Notes under the pieces: generated by a model | Told to the model about the DNA's origin: nothing | Databases searched by the model: none | Seen by the model: the letters and a program-made list of their open reading frames with translations, nothing else | Shown: positions 10,151 through 20,506 of the stretch, one piece after another | Position numbering within the stretch: position 1 is the first letter of the stretch | Layout: each line of letters begins with the position of its first letter | Origin: Pictodentalium vernedei | Lineage: Eukaryota > Mollusca > Scaphopoda > Dentaliida > Dentaliidae | Assembly: GCA_031216915.1 (NCBI GenBank) | Contig: CM062296.1 | Location: 799,447,022 to 799,511,021 of the forward strand | DNA length: 64,000 nt | Direction: 5' to 3' | Position numbers and translations under genes: made by a program

Positions 10151-10159
10151 TATCAATTT

Positions 10160-10920
10160 TTTAAAAAATCTGTTAACAAGTACATGTCATCATGGTATCT
10201 TTCATACATTCTTTGGAAAAACTTAGTCATCAGCCCAATTCATTTGAAAGAGAAAAAGTACTTAAGAAAGGATTTAAGAAATTTTAAACAGGTTTACATT
10301 AGCAAGTAGAATCATACTTAATAAGAACATTAAATTGCCAAAACAAACTTTAACCTATATGGATAAACAAAAACAAGATCTTGAACAACTTGCAAATCCG
10401 AGAGTAGATCTTGCAACAAAAACGAAACATTATTTTAAAACCAGGTGGTGGTGGGATTTTTGGTGGTGTTATTATTCATAATTTAATTCGATGGGATGGT
10501 TATAAAACAACTAGAAACTTTCAATCAGCATTTAAGAAGAAAACACATAAGAAAAGAAAGTCTCCTAAAAAAGATAAAATATTTCATCAAATTATCAAGA
10601 GATAAAAAAACCGAAATGTAGGACCTAAATACATGTACACAAATTTTGATATCACACCTCATAATTCTCCAACTACAAAGTGTACAAAAAAGCATTTCTT
10701 GAGAAGAAATTGTCGAAAGAAATGAAAAGTATCATCACTTAACATAATGCATGTAGTGTCACTAAAAGAAGATGGTGCAAAAAATGTAAATCTTGAACCA
10801 ATGCATTCTGTATAAAATACAGAAAACATTAAAAGAAAACATTCCCACAATGGCACGTTTTACAGCTTTAAATTCTCCTAAACCTACTCCTGGAATTAGA
10901 TCTTACTTTACTTGAAAATG
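10160..10920 (+). pseudogene. Small Polinton ORF remnants
   Basis: About 10160-10605 holds a basic protein remnant with a Gly-rich core followed by a Lys/Arg-rich tail (KKKTHKKRKSPKKDK), as expected of a DNA-condensing or core protein. About 10640-10920 holds another short remnant I cannot assign. Both lie in the segment where Polintons carry small virion genes. They are degraded. Confidence 0.4.
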
Positions 10921-11029
10921 TTTTAATAAATAAAGTGTACTCTTCATACATATATAAATAGCAATACATTTTATTTGTTTTATTCCATCAATAGATACTG
11001 AAAGAGAAGGTTTGTGAATAAGAAACAAA

Positions 11030-11377
11030 AAAAAATATTTAGTGAAAAAATATGGTGGTATGTTATAAGAAATTAGCCGAACTCCTCCAGCATTTCAAAA
11101 AGAAATAATAAGAAATGCACCTACAAAATTAATTAATTGTTTGTCAGTATGTTGTCATAATCTTTTAAAAGGCAATCTACATCTAACACCTAGTCAGAAA
11201 CAGAAATTGCATCTGAAGCATAAAGAACTAAGAACACTTGCTTGTAAATCAGTTTCTGTAAAAAAGAAAAAAACAAATATTAAATCATACAGATGGATTT
11301 CTACCATTACTTGTATTACTTGCTCCAGTGGTTGGACATGGACAAATCTTGGAAATAAATTAGTGAGTAAAATATGA
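11030..11377 (+). pseudogene. Small basic/hydrophobic Polinton protein (fossil)
   Basis: The sequence reads NLLKGNLHLTPSQKQKLHLK, then a basic run (SVSVKKKKTN) and, near 11300-11350, a hydrophobic end. I recall this layout (leucine-rich helix, Lys run, hydrophobic C-terminus) as a small Polinton protein of unproven function, possibly a minor virion component. The copy is degraded. Confidence 0.5.
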
Positions 11378-11379
11378 AG

Positions 11380-11775
11380 AAAATTGATATTGTACCTTAT
11401 CAACTATTAGAAAAAATGCAACAGTTTAGAAATGAAAAAAGATCAACATCCTAGATTACCACCTAGCCCACACATTACAAATACTGCACAACTTCAGAAT
11501 AATTTATCACCAGAGATAGACAATTAATTCAGAGTTATCAGAAAGTGAGAAAGAACTTAAGTATGGGGAAACTTTGCAGACATTTCAAATATGACATAAG
11601 AAAGCATCACAACCTTCACTGGTCATACCTGATCCAAAAGAAAAAAGTCTACATCTTTACGAGATCGAATTATAGAAAGTGTCCCTCTTACTATGGCATG
11701 TAAAGCAATGTCATTTTTATCTCCTATATCAACTCATCTAAACATGAGCTGGGATACTCAGGGTATATTAAGTTA
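11380..11775 (+). pseudogene. Unassigned Polinton coding remnant
   Basis: Coding-like AT-rich sequence continues on the plus strand up to the inserted MITE, including acidic and Ser-rich pieces (for example around 11520-11580). I cannot assign it to a named Polinton protein. Confidence 0.3.
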
Positions 11776-12033
11776 TTAACCCTTTACCTAACCTGAAAAG
11801 CAGACGACACTTGCAAAAATAATTCTTGAATAACTAATTTTTTTCATTTTTTGTCTCAAAACATAGGTTATGACCCCTTGTTGGAACGAGCTCGACGAGC
11901 TCGTTCCAACGAGGGGTCATAACCTATGTTTTTGAGACAAAAAATGAAACAAATAATGAAAATTAAATGGAGATTGTTTTTTTTTGAGAATAGCGGTGGC
12001 CAGTTTTGGCCGTTATGTTAGGTAAAGGGTTAA
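11776..12033. mobile_element. piggyBac-type MITE, family A, copy 1 (inside the Polinton)
   Basis: The element runs from TTAACCCTTTACCTAAC to GTTAGGTAAAGGGTTAA, perfect inverted ends with TTAA at each tip. A central palindrome GGAACGAGCTCGACGAGCTC lies near 11892. The TTAA target and CCC start are those of piggyBac elements, and there is no transposase. It is about 258 bp long. Other copies lie at 43508 and 48799. It interrupts Polinton coding sequence, so it arrived after the Polinton. Confidence 0.8.
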
Positions 12034-12049
12034 GTTCAAACATTATTGA

Positions 12050-13476
12050 TTTAGTTAATGTTCTCAGACATCGAGAAGGTTTGAAACAATAAAGGTGGGA
12101 AATATTCAGTCGTGGATTAAAAGATATAAATATACCACAAGATTTTGTAGAAAATCATGAACGTTGGCTATGGATGCATAGACAACACACTCATAAAGCT
12201 ACCAATAAATATCAGAGGTCCCCTGCAGATAGTTTGCCAAAGCCTCCTTTATCGATATGTAAAAGTAAGAAAAAAAGTGGAGTAAAGACACGCCAAAATC
12301 ATTACTAAAACGTAAATTATCTAAACATAGAATTTCTGACAAATGGGAAGCCCATTGGATGATTTATTACCTGAATTGTATTACAAAACAAAACATCCTG
12401 CTGGTCATGGTGATGTAGAGCAATTGTACAAGTCAGCACATCAAAATGATAATTCTATTACACTTGATCAAGTAAAAGATTGGTTGAAGGGATAAAGAAC
12501 ATATACTTTACATAAACCTATGTGGAGAAAATTTTCAAGATGTAAAACTATAGCAGGTGATATTGATCATCAATGGCAAATTTAGCAGATTTACAAAGTT
12601 TACAATGATCAATTTCGTTATTTAGTTTGAGCATTACCTATCAGTAAAAAATCTTGAGAGACATTAAAAAATCATTTCAAATTATTTTGAAAACTTCTGG
12701 TAGTAAACAATTATCATTACACTCAGATAAAGGTTCTGAATTAAAAAAATAAGGTGGTTCTGAAATTTCTGGAGCAAAAATATTCATTTTTTTTCACAAC
12801 AGAAAATCCTGAAACAAAAGCAAGTATTGTCGAATGATTTCAATGCTCATTGAAAACATGTATGAGGAAATATTTCACACATAAATGAACATTAAAATAT
12901 ATTGATGTATTACAAAATTTAGTGGATAGTTACAATCATAGTTTCCATTGGGGTATTCAAAGAACTCCTGCTTCTGTATCAAAAGAAAATGAAGCAGAAG
13001 TTTCTCAACATTTGTATGGACAAAACTTAGTGGATAGTTATAATCATAGTTTCCATTGGGGTATTCAAAGAATTTCTGTTTCTGTATCAAAAGAAAATGA
13101 AGCAGACGTTTCTCAACATTTTTAAAAGAAAAAAATACATTTTCAAGTGGGGATGTGGTACGCATTAATACAACTAAAAGTACATTTGAAAAGGTTATTT
13201 ACCAAATTGGACAAAAGAATTATTCAAAATGACACATGTAAAACGTACAATACCACCTACTTACAAACTTGAAGATTTAGGGGAGAAAAAATTCAGAGTA
13301 CATTTTATCTTCAGGAAATTCAACATGTAAAAGATGACAAAAAATATATTATTGAATCAGTTCTTAATAGACGTTCAAGACGTGTGGGAAAGGAAATTAT
13401 CAAAGAACTTAAAGTACATTGGGAAGGATATCCAAAGCAATTCGATAGTTGGATTACCGAAACTGATTTTGAATAA
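12050..13476 (+). pseudogene. Polinton retroviral-type integrase with chromodomain (fossil)
   Basis: The N-terminal region contains YYKTKHPAGHGDVEQLYKSA near 12376 and the start of the catalytic core AGDIDHQWQ near 12550. SLHSDKGSEL follows near 12715. The C-terminus (about 13345-13476) is a chromodomain: YIIESVLNRR ... LKVHWEGYPKQFDSWITE. In the family the integrase inserts the element's DNA and the chromodomain can steer it to chromatin. A 108-base segment (12921-13028) is duplicated in tandem just after it. The gene is broken. Confidence 0.85.
12921..13118 (+). repeat. 108-bp tandem duplication within the integrase
   Basis: AGTGGATAGTTACAATCATA at 12921 recurs at 13029 with only a few changes, followed by the same text to about 13118. 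The unit is 108 bases (36 codons). Confidence 0.8.
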
Positions 13477-13483
13477 AAACAAA

Positions 13484-13640
13484 TATGTCATCAAATGAAA
13501 CTCCATTACCTAATGAAAGAACAAGTGTTGATGTACAAAGTCAGCACAGTCAACAAATTAAAATCTGTGGGAATTGTGATGCACAAAATCAAGTGACTTA
13601 TTTCTCACAGATTTATTATCATTAAGGCATTGTAATTACT
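13484..13640 (+). pseudogene. Short unassigned Polinton ORF remnant
   Basis: Just after the integrase a short reading frame begins MSSNETPLPNERTSVDVQSQ and contains a Cys pair (CGNCDAQ). Family unknown. It is degraded and part of the fossil. Confidence 0.3.
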
Positions 13641-13830
13641 GTCATTGCACATTTGAGTTTACAAAGCCCTGATAAAGAATTGTGGTTAGTGTTATTGAGT
13701 AGTTCTTTATGCTATATTCTTCCAAGACCAGATTTAAAATATTTGAAACAACTGCAAGAAAAGAAAAATGAATTTGTTTTACGTAACACTTCTGAGTGAA
13801 TATTCTATGGATATGTTTCCAAATAATTTA
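13640..13830 (+). pseudogene. Left flank of the Crypton: Polinton minor-capsid-type gene start (fossil)
   Basis: The sequence FVLRNTSE ... YSMDMFPNN near 13770-13830 resembles the start of a Polinton virion gene whose proteins begin with a similar Ser-Met-Asp-x-x-Pro-Asn-Asn stretch. The gene is interrupted here by the Crypton insertion and resumes near 16000. Confidence 0.45.
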
Positions 13831-14323
13831 ATCATTTGCCCCACCGCTGCATTTGATTGGTTGAAAGCATACAGCATAAAAGTTGTCAAAATCGTATAAA
13901 CCAAATCATGTAATGATTTGGAATGTCTACACGTTCTTACATCCGATGCAACTTTGAAGACTCTTGAAGCCCTGCCCACTCAATCCAATTGTCACCATGA
14001 GGGCATGACGGCAGACTGATAGATGGATAACAAACTTATAAACAAAGATCAATGATCGATTTTTCATCGCCTCCAGTCAGCGAGAATATAATGATAATTT
14101 CTCAGGAACAATTGAATTTAATTAAATAATATATAAAAAAATATACCAAAGTGGGAGATGGATCATACATCGATACATGATTTTGGGGGAACTTAAAAAA
14201 ATGTTTTAATGATATTGTTCTGTGACTTGCTAATATCTATCGTCTGCGATCAAAAATCAAAACAACAAACAAAACTCCGAAGTATTTTTCAGATTTATTC
14301 ACGCAAATTCAAGATTTTCTTTT

Positions 14324-15685
14324 ATGATGGCCAATGAATTTTATGGAAATTTCAATATCGGTGATCTGGCAGAAATTATAAATTTGAGAGAAGGGACAAA
14401 TCATGAGTTTAACAATTTATGTAAGCAAACACCAAGATTTGTGCGGATTTCAGATGAACAGTTGAATGAATATGATGAACGTAGACAGTCGAAGTCAACA
14501 AAAAAGTGCACAAAATGGGGTATTAAAATGTTCAACGACTGGTGTGTTGAAACGTTGGGCAGAGAAGTGGACCTACAGTTAGTAGAGCCTGAAAAACTGA
14601 ATGAACAGTTAAAACATTTCTATGCAGAGGCTCGACTTAAACAAATTTTGCAAAGAATTTCTGAAATGCCGCCTGAACAAGCCAGAGTTTATCACAAAAA
14701 TACCATGAAATCTGTGATGTCAGTGATAAATAGACATTTAAAAGATATAAATAGGGAAGTGGACATTGTTAGGGGTTAGGTTTTCAAGGGAGCAAACAAT
14801 GTACTTGACGGAAAACTGAAATTCAATTTGAAACATGGTTTGTCAAGACCTACCCAACACAAAACAATAATTGGCAAATGTGATTTGGAAAAAATAAAGA
14901 CCTACCTTCACTCAAGAAACAATCCTGTGTTGTTGGGTTATCATGTTTGGTTTAACTTGGCTGCACATTTTGTGACAAGAGGTTTAGAATTTCATCAGCA
15001 GCTAACAGTGAATTCGTTCAAGTTTGAGGTGGATGAACAAAACAGACATTATGTTAAATTAAGGCATGAGACTGCACAGAAAAATTACCAGGGTGGTGTA
15101 GTTAATGACGAAGCCCCAGCTGATAAGCGGATGTATGAAAAGTATGATGGATTCTGTCCTGTGCGTTCTCTTCAGCTTTTAATTTCAAAAACAGATCAAA
15201 CTGCTAAAAGCCTCTTCAACCATTGTTCCAAAGACGCCATGATGAACCCGGAATCACATTCGGTCTGGTACAATCCCGTGCCCGTGAAACAGTATCAGTT
15301 CACAAGATTTATGACTGACATCAGTAGGAATTCCAAATGCTCTCAAAACTACACTGCACACTCCATCAGGGCGACAAGTATTCAAATTATGAATGATGCA
15401 GGACTCGAACTGAGACACATAATGCATATGAGTGGTCATCGAAATGAGAGTTCTGTACGCAGTTACACTCGCGACTGTTGAGTTGCACAGAAACATAAAA
15501 TTAGTGACACGCTTTCAACTGTTGCCAGTCACGCAACATTCAACACAAACTTATTGACTCTGCCAACTTTCCAAGAAATGAATATCCAAAATGTTGTCAA
15601 ACAGGCGCCGAACAATGTATTGTCAACTGGTGCAATTTCTAATTCCTCTTTTCTGAACTGTACATTCAATTTTCTGAGTGGCAAC
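14324..15685 (+). pseudogene. Crypton tyrosine recombinase (DUF3504-like), two in-frame stops
   Basis: Two open stretches, 14324-14779 and 14828-15481, lie in the same frame and are separated by one TAG (14777-14779) and 48 further open bases. Coding sense continues after a TGA (15479-15481) to a TAA near 15685, ending in a conserved-looking tail (NCTFNFLSGN). The N-terminal part, up to about residue 150, is the DNA-binding, SAM-like region. In the second stretch the catalytic set is present: Arg51 (FVTRGLEF), His178 and Arg181 (HSIRAT), His204 (SGHRNES) and Tyr213 (RSYTRDC). Enzymes of this type cut and rejoin DNA through a 3'-phosphotyrosine. With two stops the copy is probably inactive, though only lightly decayed. 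A host-domesticated gene is less likely given the stops and its location. Confidence 0.75.
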
Positions 15686-15891
15686 TAACTTTTCAAATAA
15701 CTTGATGACATAGTGCAAAACTTTGATTGAGACGGACAAAGGAAACGTCGAATTTGACAAATTGACAATGATTGACGTGATCTGTTTGTGGCACACTTTT
15801 CTGAGTTTGACTGTTGTCTTTTGCAAAAATTAAAAGTTTTTCGTTCACGTACACATAGTTTTTATATTTTAATATTACAGCTGGATTAAAT

Positions 15892-15989
15892 TATAAGAAA
15901 TAACTGTTGTTTTCCTTCGGTTTATGCGATATAAACCGAAAATGTTCAGCACAAGCTTAATCATAACTCGCTATGCAGTTATTTCTTAA
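15892..15989. repeat. Nested hairpin at the Crypton's right side
   Basis: TAAGAAATAACTG at the left is mirrored by CAGTTATTTCTTA at the right. Inside is a second palindrome, TTCGGTTTATGCGATATAAA followed by CCGAA. It could be the element's 3' structure or a separate small hairpin element. Confidence 0.6.
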
Positions 15990-15999
15990 ATAATAGCAA

Positions 16000-16538
16000 A
16001 AAATATTACAGATGAAGAATCTGTTTTTAAAATCATTGTGACAGAAGCAAAATATCGACTTGTGTCAATAAAACATCTCTGAAACGAAACGTACTATTCA
16101 CAAAGATATTGCTGCCGTTGAATTAAATATTTTACCAGGTGCTTATACAAATGCCAGTCATGTCATAGATGCAATGCAAACATAAATTCAAGAAAAACTT
16201 GGAGAAATATTTAAAACCTTTGATTTATCATTTCATGTTGGATTTTCAAACCTCCAAGGCCGTGTAAAAATAGTAGGATATAGTATTGGGAAAGTGGGTT
16301 TTAAAATGACACTAAGTTTATTACAAAAACTGGGATGTACAAATATTTTTCCTGTCATTTTTCCTAACACAGCAAAAGGTGCATCTGCTTTAGGTACAAA
16401 AAGATAAAAAGGAAAAGCAGTAAGTCATTCTAAGAAAGTTTCTCAAAGAGGAAAGACATATAGAGCTCCTATAAAACGAAATTCAAGATCACTTGGTATA
16501 TTTGATTAAAATCATGATGTTACGCGGATCATGTGAAC
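16000..16538 (+). pseudogene. Polinton minor-capsid-type gene (right part) and major capsid gene start (fossil)
   Basis: About 16000-16410 contains AVELNILPGAYTNASHVIDA, then LSFHVGFSNLQGRVKI, then KMTLSLLQKLGCTNIFPVI, which fits the continuation of the virion gene interrupted by the Crypton. A basic C-terminal stretch follows to 16510. A new start near 16512 (MMLRGSCEQFGS) opens the major capsid gene, which is cut at once by the Penelope-like insertion. Both are broken. Confidence 0.55.
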
Positions 16539-16550
16539 AGTTTGGAAGTA
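16539..16550. repeat. 12-bp target-site duplication, left copy
   Basis: AGTTTGGAAGTA here is repeated exactly at 20608-20619, flanking the Penelope-like insertion. Confidence 0.85.
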
Positions 16551-16584
16551 TCAAAGCTTTCGGGCATTGCCCTTCTTCAGTGGA
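16551..16584 (-). ncRNA. Hammerhead ribozyme-like motif 1 (element 3' end)
   Basis: On the minus strand: TCCA (stem I), CTGAAGA (conserved core), AGGGC-AAT-GCCC (stem II), GAAA (conserved core), then GCTTTGA. This is the minimal type I hammerhead arrangement reported in Penelope-like elements, with a very short palindromic stem III (AGCT). The predicted cut after GCTT lies within about 3 bases of the element's end at 16551. Confidence 0.65.
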
Positions 16585-16692
16585 TTAATGACACAGTTTT
16601 ACATCCTATCTGTTTTGCGTCCTTTCTACTAAACACAAGATATTTACAGTATGGAAGTTAGTTGGAAAACGTCATATGTGAAGCGTCATTTC

Positions 16693-19503
16693 TTACCACG
16701 ATACATTTGACGTTGCTTCAGTCCTGTTTATTTTTGCATTGAAGCCCCTGTCGCTGTCTGTCCCTAATCGCGTTATCCACTTGTTTTCTTTTATGAGGCG
16801 CAAACTTTTTCCTCCCGATACACACTCCATGATGGCGACGCGCATGTCTGTGATTGAATGACCGTTGTTATTGAAATGCCGGAAGACCGGTTTATCGCAG
16901 TGTAGCCTAGCGTCACGCAAATGTTCTGTAATTCTTTCTTGTAGTTGTCTAGATGTTTCCCCTACATACACGGCGTTTTTACATTTCTGGCAGTCCAAAG
17001 TATAAATCAGATTCCTATTTTTACAGTTCACACTCTTGAGAACATTAAATTCTCTACCTTCTGCTGATTTAATACTACCTCTGACGAGAATGTTACACAC
17101 ATTACATTGAGGATTACAGTTTTTGACCGGGGTTGACAAAGCATTTGCAGTCTTTCTGTGTACAAGCAGGTCTCCCAGATTTTTAGCTCTTCTGAATGCG
17201 ATTAATCGTGGTTGACTGAACACCTCTTTCATTTTGGTGGATTCATGTAATGTTCCCATGTACTTCTTGGTAATTTTTCCTAAATCTGGCAGCCATGATG
17301 TGTTTGTGGTGACCAGTGGGACTCTGCTGTTAGATTTATTCTCACTGTTACATTTTTTATTTAATAATTCTGCCCGTTTAAATTGGTCAACTTTGGAGAG
17401 TTCTCTTTCAATAAAAGTACCCCCATATCCTCGCTTTCTCAGTTGTTTTTTCAGTTCATTACGGCACCTGTTGTAGTCATCATCCCGCATACCTATTCGT
17501 TTTATTCTCATTCCTAAACTATATACCACTGATCGTTTCACGTGCGTCGGGTGGTCTGAGTGTTTTAATAGGTAAAGCTGTTTATCTGTCGGTTTTCGAT
17601 AGAGATCGGTGTATAGCCCCCCGCGGTCAATATTCACAAACATATCAAGAAATTCGATAGATCGGTCACTGTGCCGTAACGTTACTCTAATGCTGGGGCG
17701 AATTTTATTAGCATGTTCTGTGAATTTTTCTAAATCTACCAAACTTCCTGTCCATATACCGAATCCATCATCAATGTAACGTTTATAAAACATAGGTTTT
17801 TTCTCGAAGCTAAGGAGCGATTCATCCCACTTTCGCATATACGCACAGGCATAGTTTCTCCCGAGTCGACTTCCAATTGCTACACCGTCCGTCTGAATAT
17901 AATGCTTATCTCCTATCGAGAAGTTGTTGTTATCCAAGACACATTCAATTATTTGTAAAGCGTAGTCAGTGGGAATCAATGGGTCAGTCCGTGATTCTAA
18001 AGCCGCTTTAAATGCCTCCATTCCTTCCTTTCTAGGCACCGATGGATACAACTGCTCCACGTCAAAACAGAACAGTCGGGCGTTCTCTGGTAATTGTCCA
18101 ATTTCCGAAATTTTATTGAGAAAGTCAGTGGTGTCTCTTAAATAGCTCGGAGACGATAGCACATACTCATTCAGTTCGTGTTCGGCCACCTCTGCCATTT
18201 TCTCTGTCGGCGTACCCATGCCACTAACTATCGCACGATATGGGTTCCCTGGCTTATGCAATTTAGGATTCCCCTTAAGTTTGCCGGACTTATAATATTT
18301 TGGGGTCATATATTTTTTTATGTCATCTGATATCGCGTTATTTCTGTCCATTTTATTTACTAATACACGCACTCGTTTAGCCGACCTCTCCGTTAGGTCC
18401 ACCGGTGTTTCTGAGTAAGAATGATTACTAGTCATTTCTGCGTGTAGCTTTGTGGCATAGTCGATTTTGTCCAGTACCACAATACCCGATCCTTTATCCG
18501 CGGGTCGGATTATGACGTCTCCGTTTTGCAATAATTCCCGCATTGCCTTCCGCTCCTCACCAGTGATGTTCAGTTTGGGTTTTTTATTTACGCTGGCCAT
18601 CACATCCCTCTTCACAAGTGTTATATAGTTATCTAGGGCCACATTCCTTCCGACAGGTGGTGTGAATGTACTTTCCTCCTTCACTTTAAATTTATTCTCA
18701 GGTGTGTTATTGTCAATCAGTGAATCCTCCTTGTCGGCAAAGTATTCGCGCAACCTCATTCTACGCTCCCATTCTGTAAGGTCAGACATTAATTTCTCTT
18801 CATCAATTCTAGTTTGTGTTGGTATGAACTTTATACCTTTGGAAAGAAGATTCTCTTGTGCTTGTGTAAGTTCATGGGACGACAAGTTTGTAACAGGTGA
18901 CTGTATACTTCTTCCGACGTCTGAAGCACACCTCTTTTTTCCTTTTCCATTTGTGTTTTTCATTTGCGAATCCGGTTGTTGGCTGGGAACTTGAGTTAGT
19001 GAGAACCAGTCAAATGAAGTTCCATTTGTGTTGTTAATTTTATACGGTGTCCCTTCATCAATTATTTTCCCATTATGGTTATTCCATTTCATGGGTTGCA
19101 AGCCCGCCATCTTTTTGTTTTTTATTTTCGACAATTCCACTGCCTTCCGAGATATTATCGACTCTACCGTTCGTTCGTCGACTCCAGTTTGCCACTGTAT
19201 TCTAATGAGTTCGTGTTGCAGTGCTTCACATTTCTCCTTTACAGCTCTCGAAATGACATTCATCAGCCTATAAGACGCATCCTCTCGTATTTTGTCACAC
19301 TGTTCAATAAATCTATCACTTATATCAAGGTCTGGGGAGCATTTAAGTCTGAATCCTCGGGGAATAACTCTTTTTCGTGTCGCTTCATCAATAAACTGTA
19401 AATGCGATTCATACCTTGCTAACTTATCCGCAGTCCATTCCATAGGAATTTGAAGATCCGTGTCCATATCCAAGCAGGAGCTTAATTTATCTAGTATATT
19501 CAA
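16693..19503 (-). CDS. Penelope-like reverse transcriptase with GIY-YIG endonuclease
   Basis: An open frame of 936 codons. Its first codon is TTG; the first ATG is codon 13 (19467-19465), with a stop shortly upstream of the TTG, so translation may start there or after 5' splicing. An N-terminal charged region (1-320) precedes IIRPADKGSGIVV (331-343). The RT core follows: GNPKLHKPGNPYRAIVSG (411-428), FDVEQLYPSVP (motif A, 480-490) and RYIDDGFGIW (motif C, 575-584). Near the C-terminus are a Cys cluster (C796, C800, C803) and a GIY-YIG nuclease: LIYTLDCQKC (832-841), VYVGETSRQLQERITEH (845-861) and a following His-rich part. The enzyme nicks target DNA and copies the element RNA in place, akin to telomerase-type RTs. 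The length fits endonuclease-bearing Penelope-like elements. No disruption is seen. Confidence 0.9.
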   Translation of the reverse strand: MNILDKLSSCLDMDTDLQIPMEWTADKLARYESHLQFIDEATRKRVIPRGFRLKCSPDLDISDRFIEQCDKIREDASYRLMNVISRAVKEKCEALQHELIRIQWQTGVDERTVESIISRKAVELSKIKNKKMAGLQPMKWNNHNGKIIDEGTPYKINNTNGTSFDWFSLTQVPSQQPDSQMKNTNGKGKKRCASDVGRSIQSPVTNLSSHELTQAQENLLSKGIKFIPTQTRIDEEKLMSDLTEWERRMRLREYFADKEDSLIDNNTPENKFKVKEESTFTPPVGRNVALDNYITLVKRDVMASVNKKPKLNITGEERKAMRELLQNGDVIIRPADKGSGIVVLDKIDYATKLHAEMTSNHSYSETPVDLTERSAKRVRVLVNKMDRNNAISDDIKKYMTPKYYKSGKLKGNPKLHKPGNPYRAIVSGMGTPTEKMAEVAEHELNEYVLSSPSYLRDTTDFLNKISEIGQLPENARLFCFDVEQLYPSVPRKEGMEAFKAALESRTDPLIPTDYALQIIECVLDNNNFSIGDKHYIQTDGVAIGSRLGRNYACAYMRKWDESLLSFEKKPMFYKRYIDDGFGIWTGSLVDLEKFTEHANKIRPSIRVTLRHSDRSIEFLDMFVNIDRGGLYTDLYRKPTDKQLYLLKHSDHPTHVKRSVVYSLGMRIKRIGMRDDDYNRCRNELKKQLRKRGYGGTFIERELSKVDQFKRAELLNKKCNSENKSNSRVPLVTTNTSWLPDLGKITKKYMGTLHESTKMKEVFSQPRLIAFRRAKNLGDLLVHRKTANALSTPVKNCNPQCNVCNILVRGSIKSAEGREFNVLKSVNCKNRNLIYTLDCQKCKNAVYVGETSRQLQERITEHLRDARLHCDKPVFRHFNNNGHSITDMRVAIMECVSGGKSLRLIKENKWITRLGTDSDRGFNAKINRTEATSNVSW

Positions 19504-19558
19504 TATAGTCCAGGTAGGGACTCACAGTTAATTGTATAAACATGTAATTTAGCTCAGT

Positions 19559-19593
19559 TCCAAAGCTTTCGGGCATTGCCCTTCTTCAGTGGA
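19559..19593 (-). ncRNA. Hammerhead ribozyme-like motif 2 (5' side of main copy)
   Basis: The same arrangement as motif 1 on the minus strand: TCCA, CTGAAGA, a GGGC/GCCC stem, GAAA, then GCTTTGGA. TCCA can pair with TGGA as stem I. It lies upstream of the ORF start, so a transcript of the main copy would carry motifs at both ends. Confidence 0.65.
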
Positions 19594-19663
19594 TTAATGA
19601 CACAGTTTTACATCCTATCTGTTTTGCGTCCTTTCTACTAAACACAAGATATTTACAGTATTT

Positions 19664-20398
19664 TACCTATTAAAACACTACGAAAGAGAACTCTCCAAAG
19701 TTGACCAATTTAAACGGGCAGAATTATTAAATAAAAAATGTAACAGTGAGAATAAATCTAACAGCAGAGTCCCACTGGTCACCACATACACATCATGGCT
19801 GCCAGACTTGGGAAAAATTACCAAGAAGTACATGGGAACATTACATGAATCCACCAAAATGAAAGAGGTGTTCAGTCAACCACGATTAATCGCATTCAGA
19901 AGAGCTAAAAATCTGGGAGACCTGCTTGTACACAGAAAGACTGCAAATGCTTTGTCAACCCCGGTCAAAAACTGTAATCCTCAATGTAATGTGTGTAACA
20001 TTCTCGTCAGAGGTAGTATTAAATCAGCAGAAGGTAGAGAATTTAATGTTCTCAAGAGTGTGAACTGTAAAAATAGGAATCTGATTTATACGTTGGACTG
20101 CCAGAAATGTAAAAACGCCGTGTATGTAGGGGAAACATCTAGACAACTACAAGAAAGAATTACAGAACATTTGCGTGACGCTAGGCTACACTGCGATAAA
20201 CCGGTCTTCCGGCATTTCAATAACAACGGTCATTCAATCACAGACATGCGCGTCGCCATCATGGAGTGTGTATCGGGAGGAAAAAGTTTGCGCCTCATAA
20301 AAGAAAACAAGTGGATAACGCGATTAGGGACAGACAGCGACAGGGGCTTCAATGCAAAAATAAACAGGACTGAAGCAACGTCAAATGTATCGTGGTAA
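19664..20398 (+). pseudogene. Truncated second copy of the Penelope-like ORF (3' part)
   Basis: The last 196 codons (19808-20398) match the end of the main ORF; the protein differs by about one residue over the region I compared (Tyr for Asn at a TTxTSWLPD motif). The copy is 5'-truncated and starts with TTTACCTATTAAAACACT, which lies about 150 bases further upstream in the main ORF than the next stretch, GAAAGAGAACTCTCC. About 149 bases, 17410-17558 in the main copy, are therefore missing between them. It retains the Cys cluster and the GIY-YIG domain but no RT. Confidence 0.85.
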
Positions 20399-20506
20399 GA
20401 AATGACGCTTCACATATGACGTTTTCCAACTAACGTCAATACTGTAAATATCTTGTGTTTAGTAGAAAGGATGCAAAACAGATATGATGTAAAACTGTGT
20501 CATTAA

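Larger units (their letters stand above)
13830..15990 (+). mobile_element. Crypton-type DNA transposon (tyrosine recombinase), inserted in the Polinton
   Basis: A DUF3504-like tyrosine recombinase gene (14324-15685) lies in a stretch of foreign sequence that splits a Polinton gene. Upstream (13830-14320) is non-coding, with a small hairpin (CCAAATCAT/ATGATTTGG near 13900-13920) and AT-rich DNA. Downstream (15690-15990) is non-coding and ends with a hairpin at 15892-15989. No terminal inverted repeats or obvious target duplication were found, which is normal for Cryptons. The boundaries are set by where Polinton-like coding stops and resumes, so they are good to about 50 bases at best. Confidence 0.65.

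Noticed and set aside
17410-17558. A spliceosomal intron removed from the second Penelope-like copy
   Set aside because: The missing segment has no GT-AG ends, and the main copy reads through it as coding RT sequence.
17234-19401. Plus-strand open stretches of 80-110 codons
   Set aside because: They are antisense shadows of the Penelope-like ORF.
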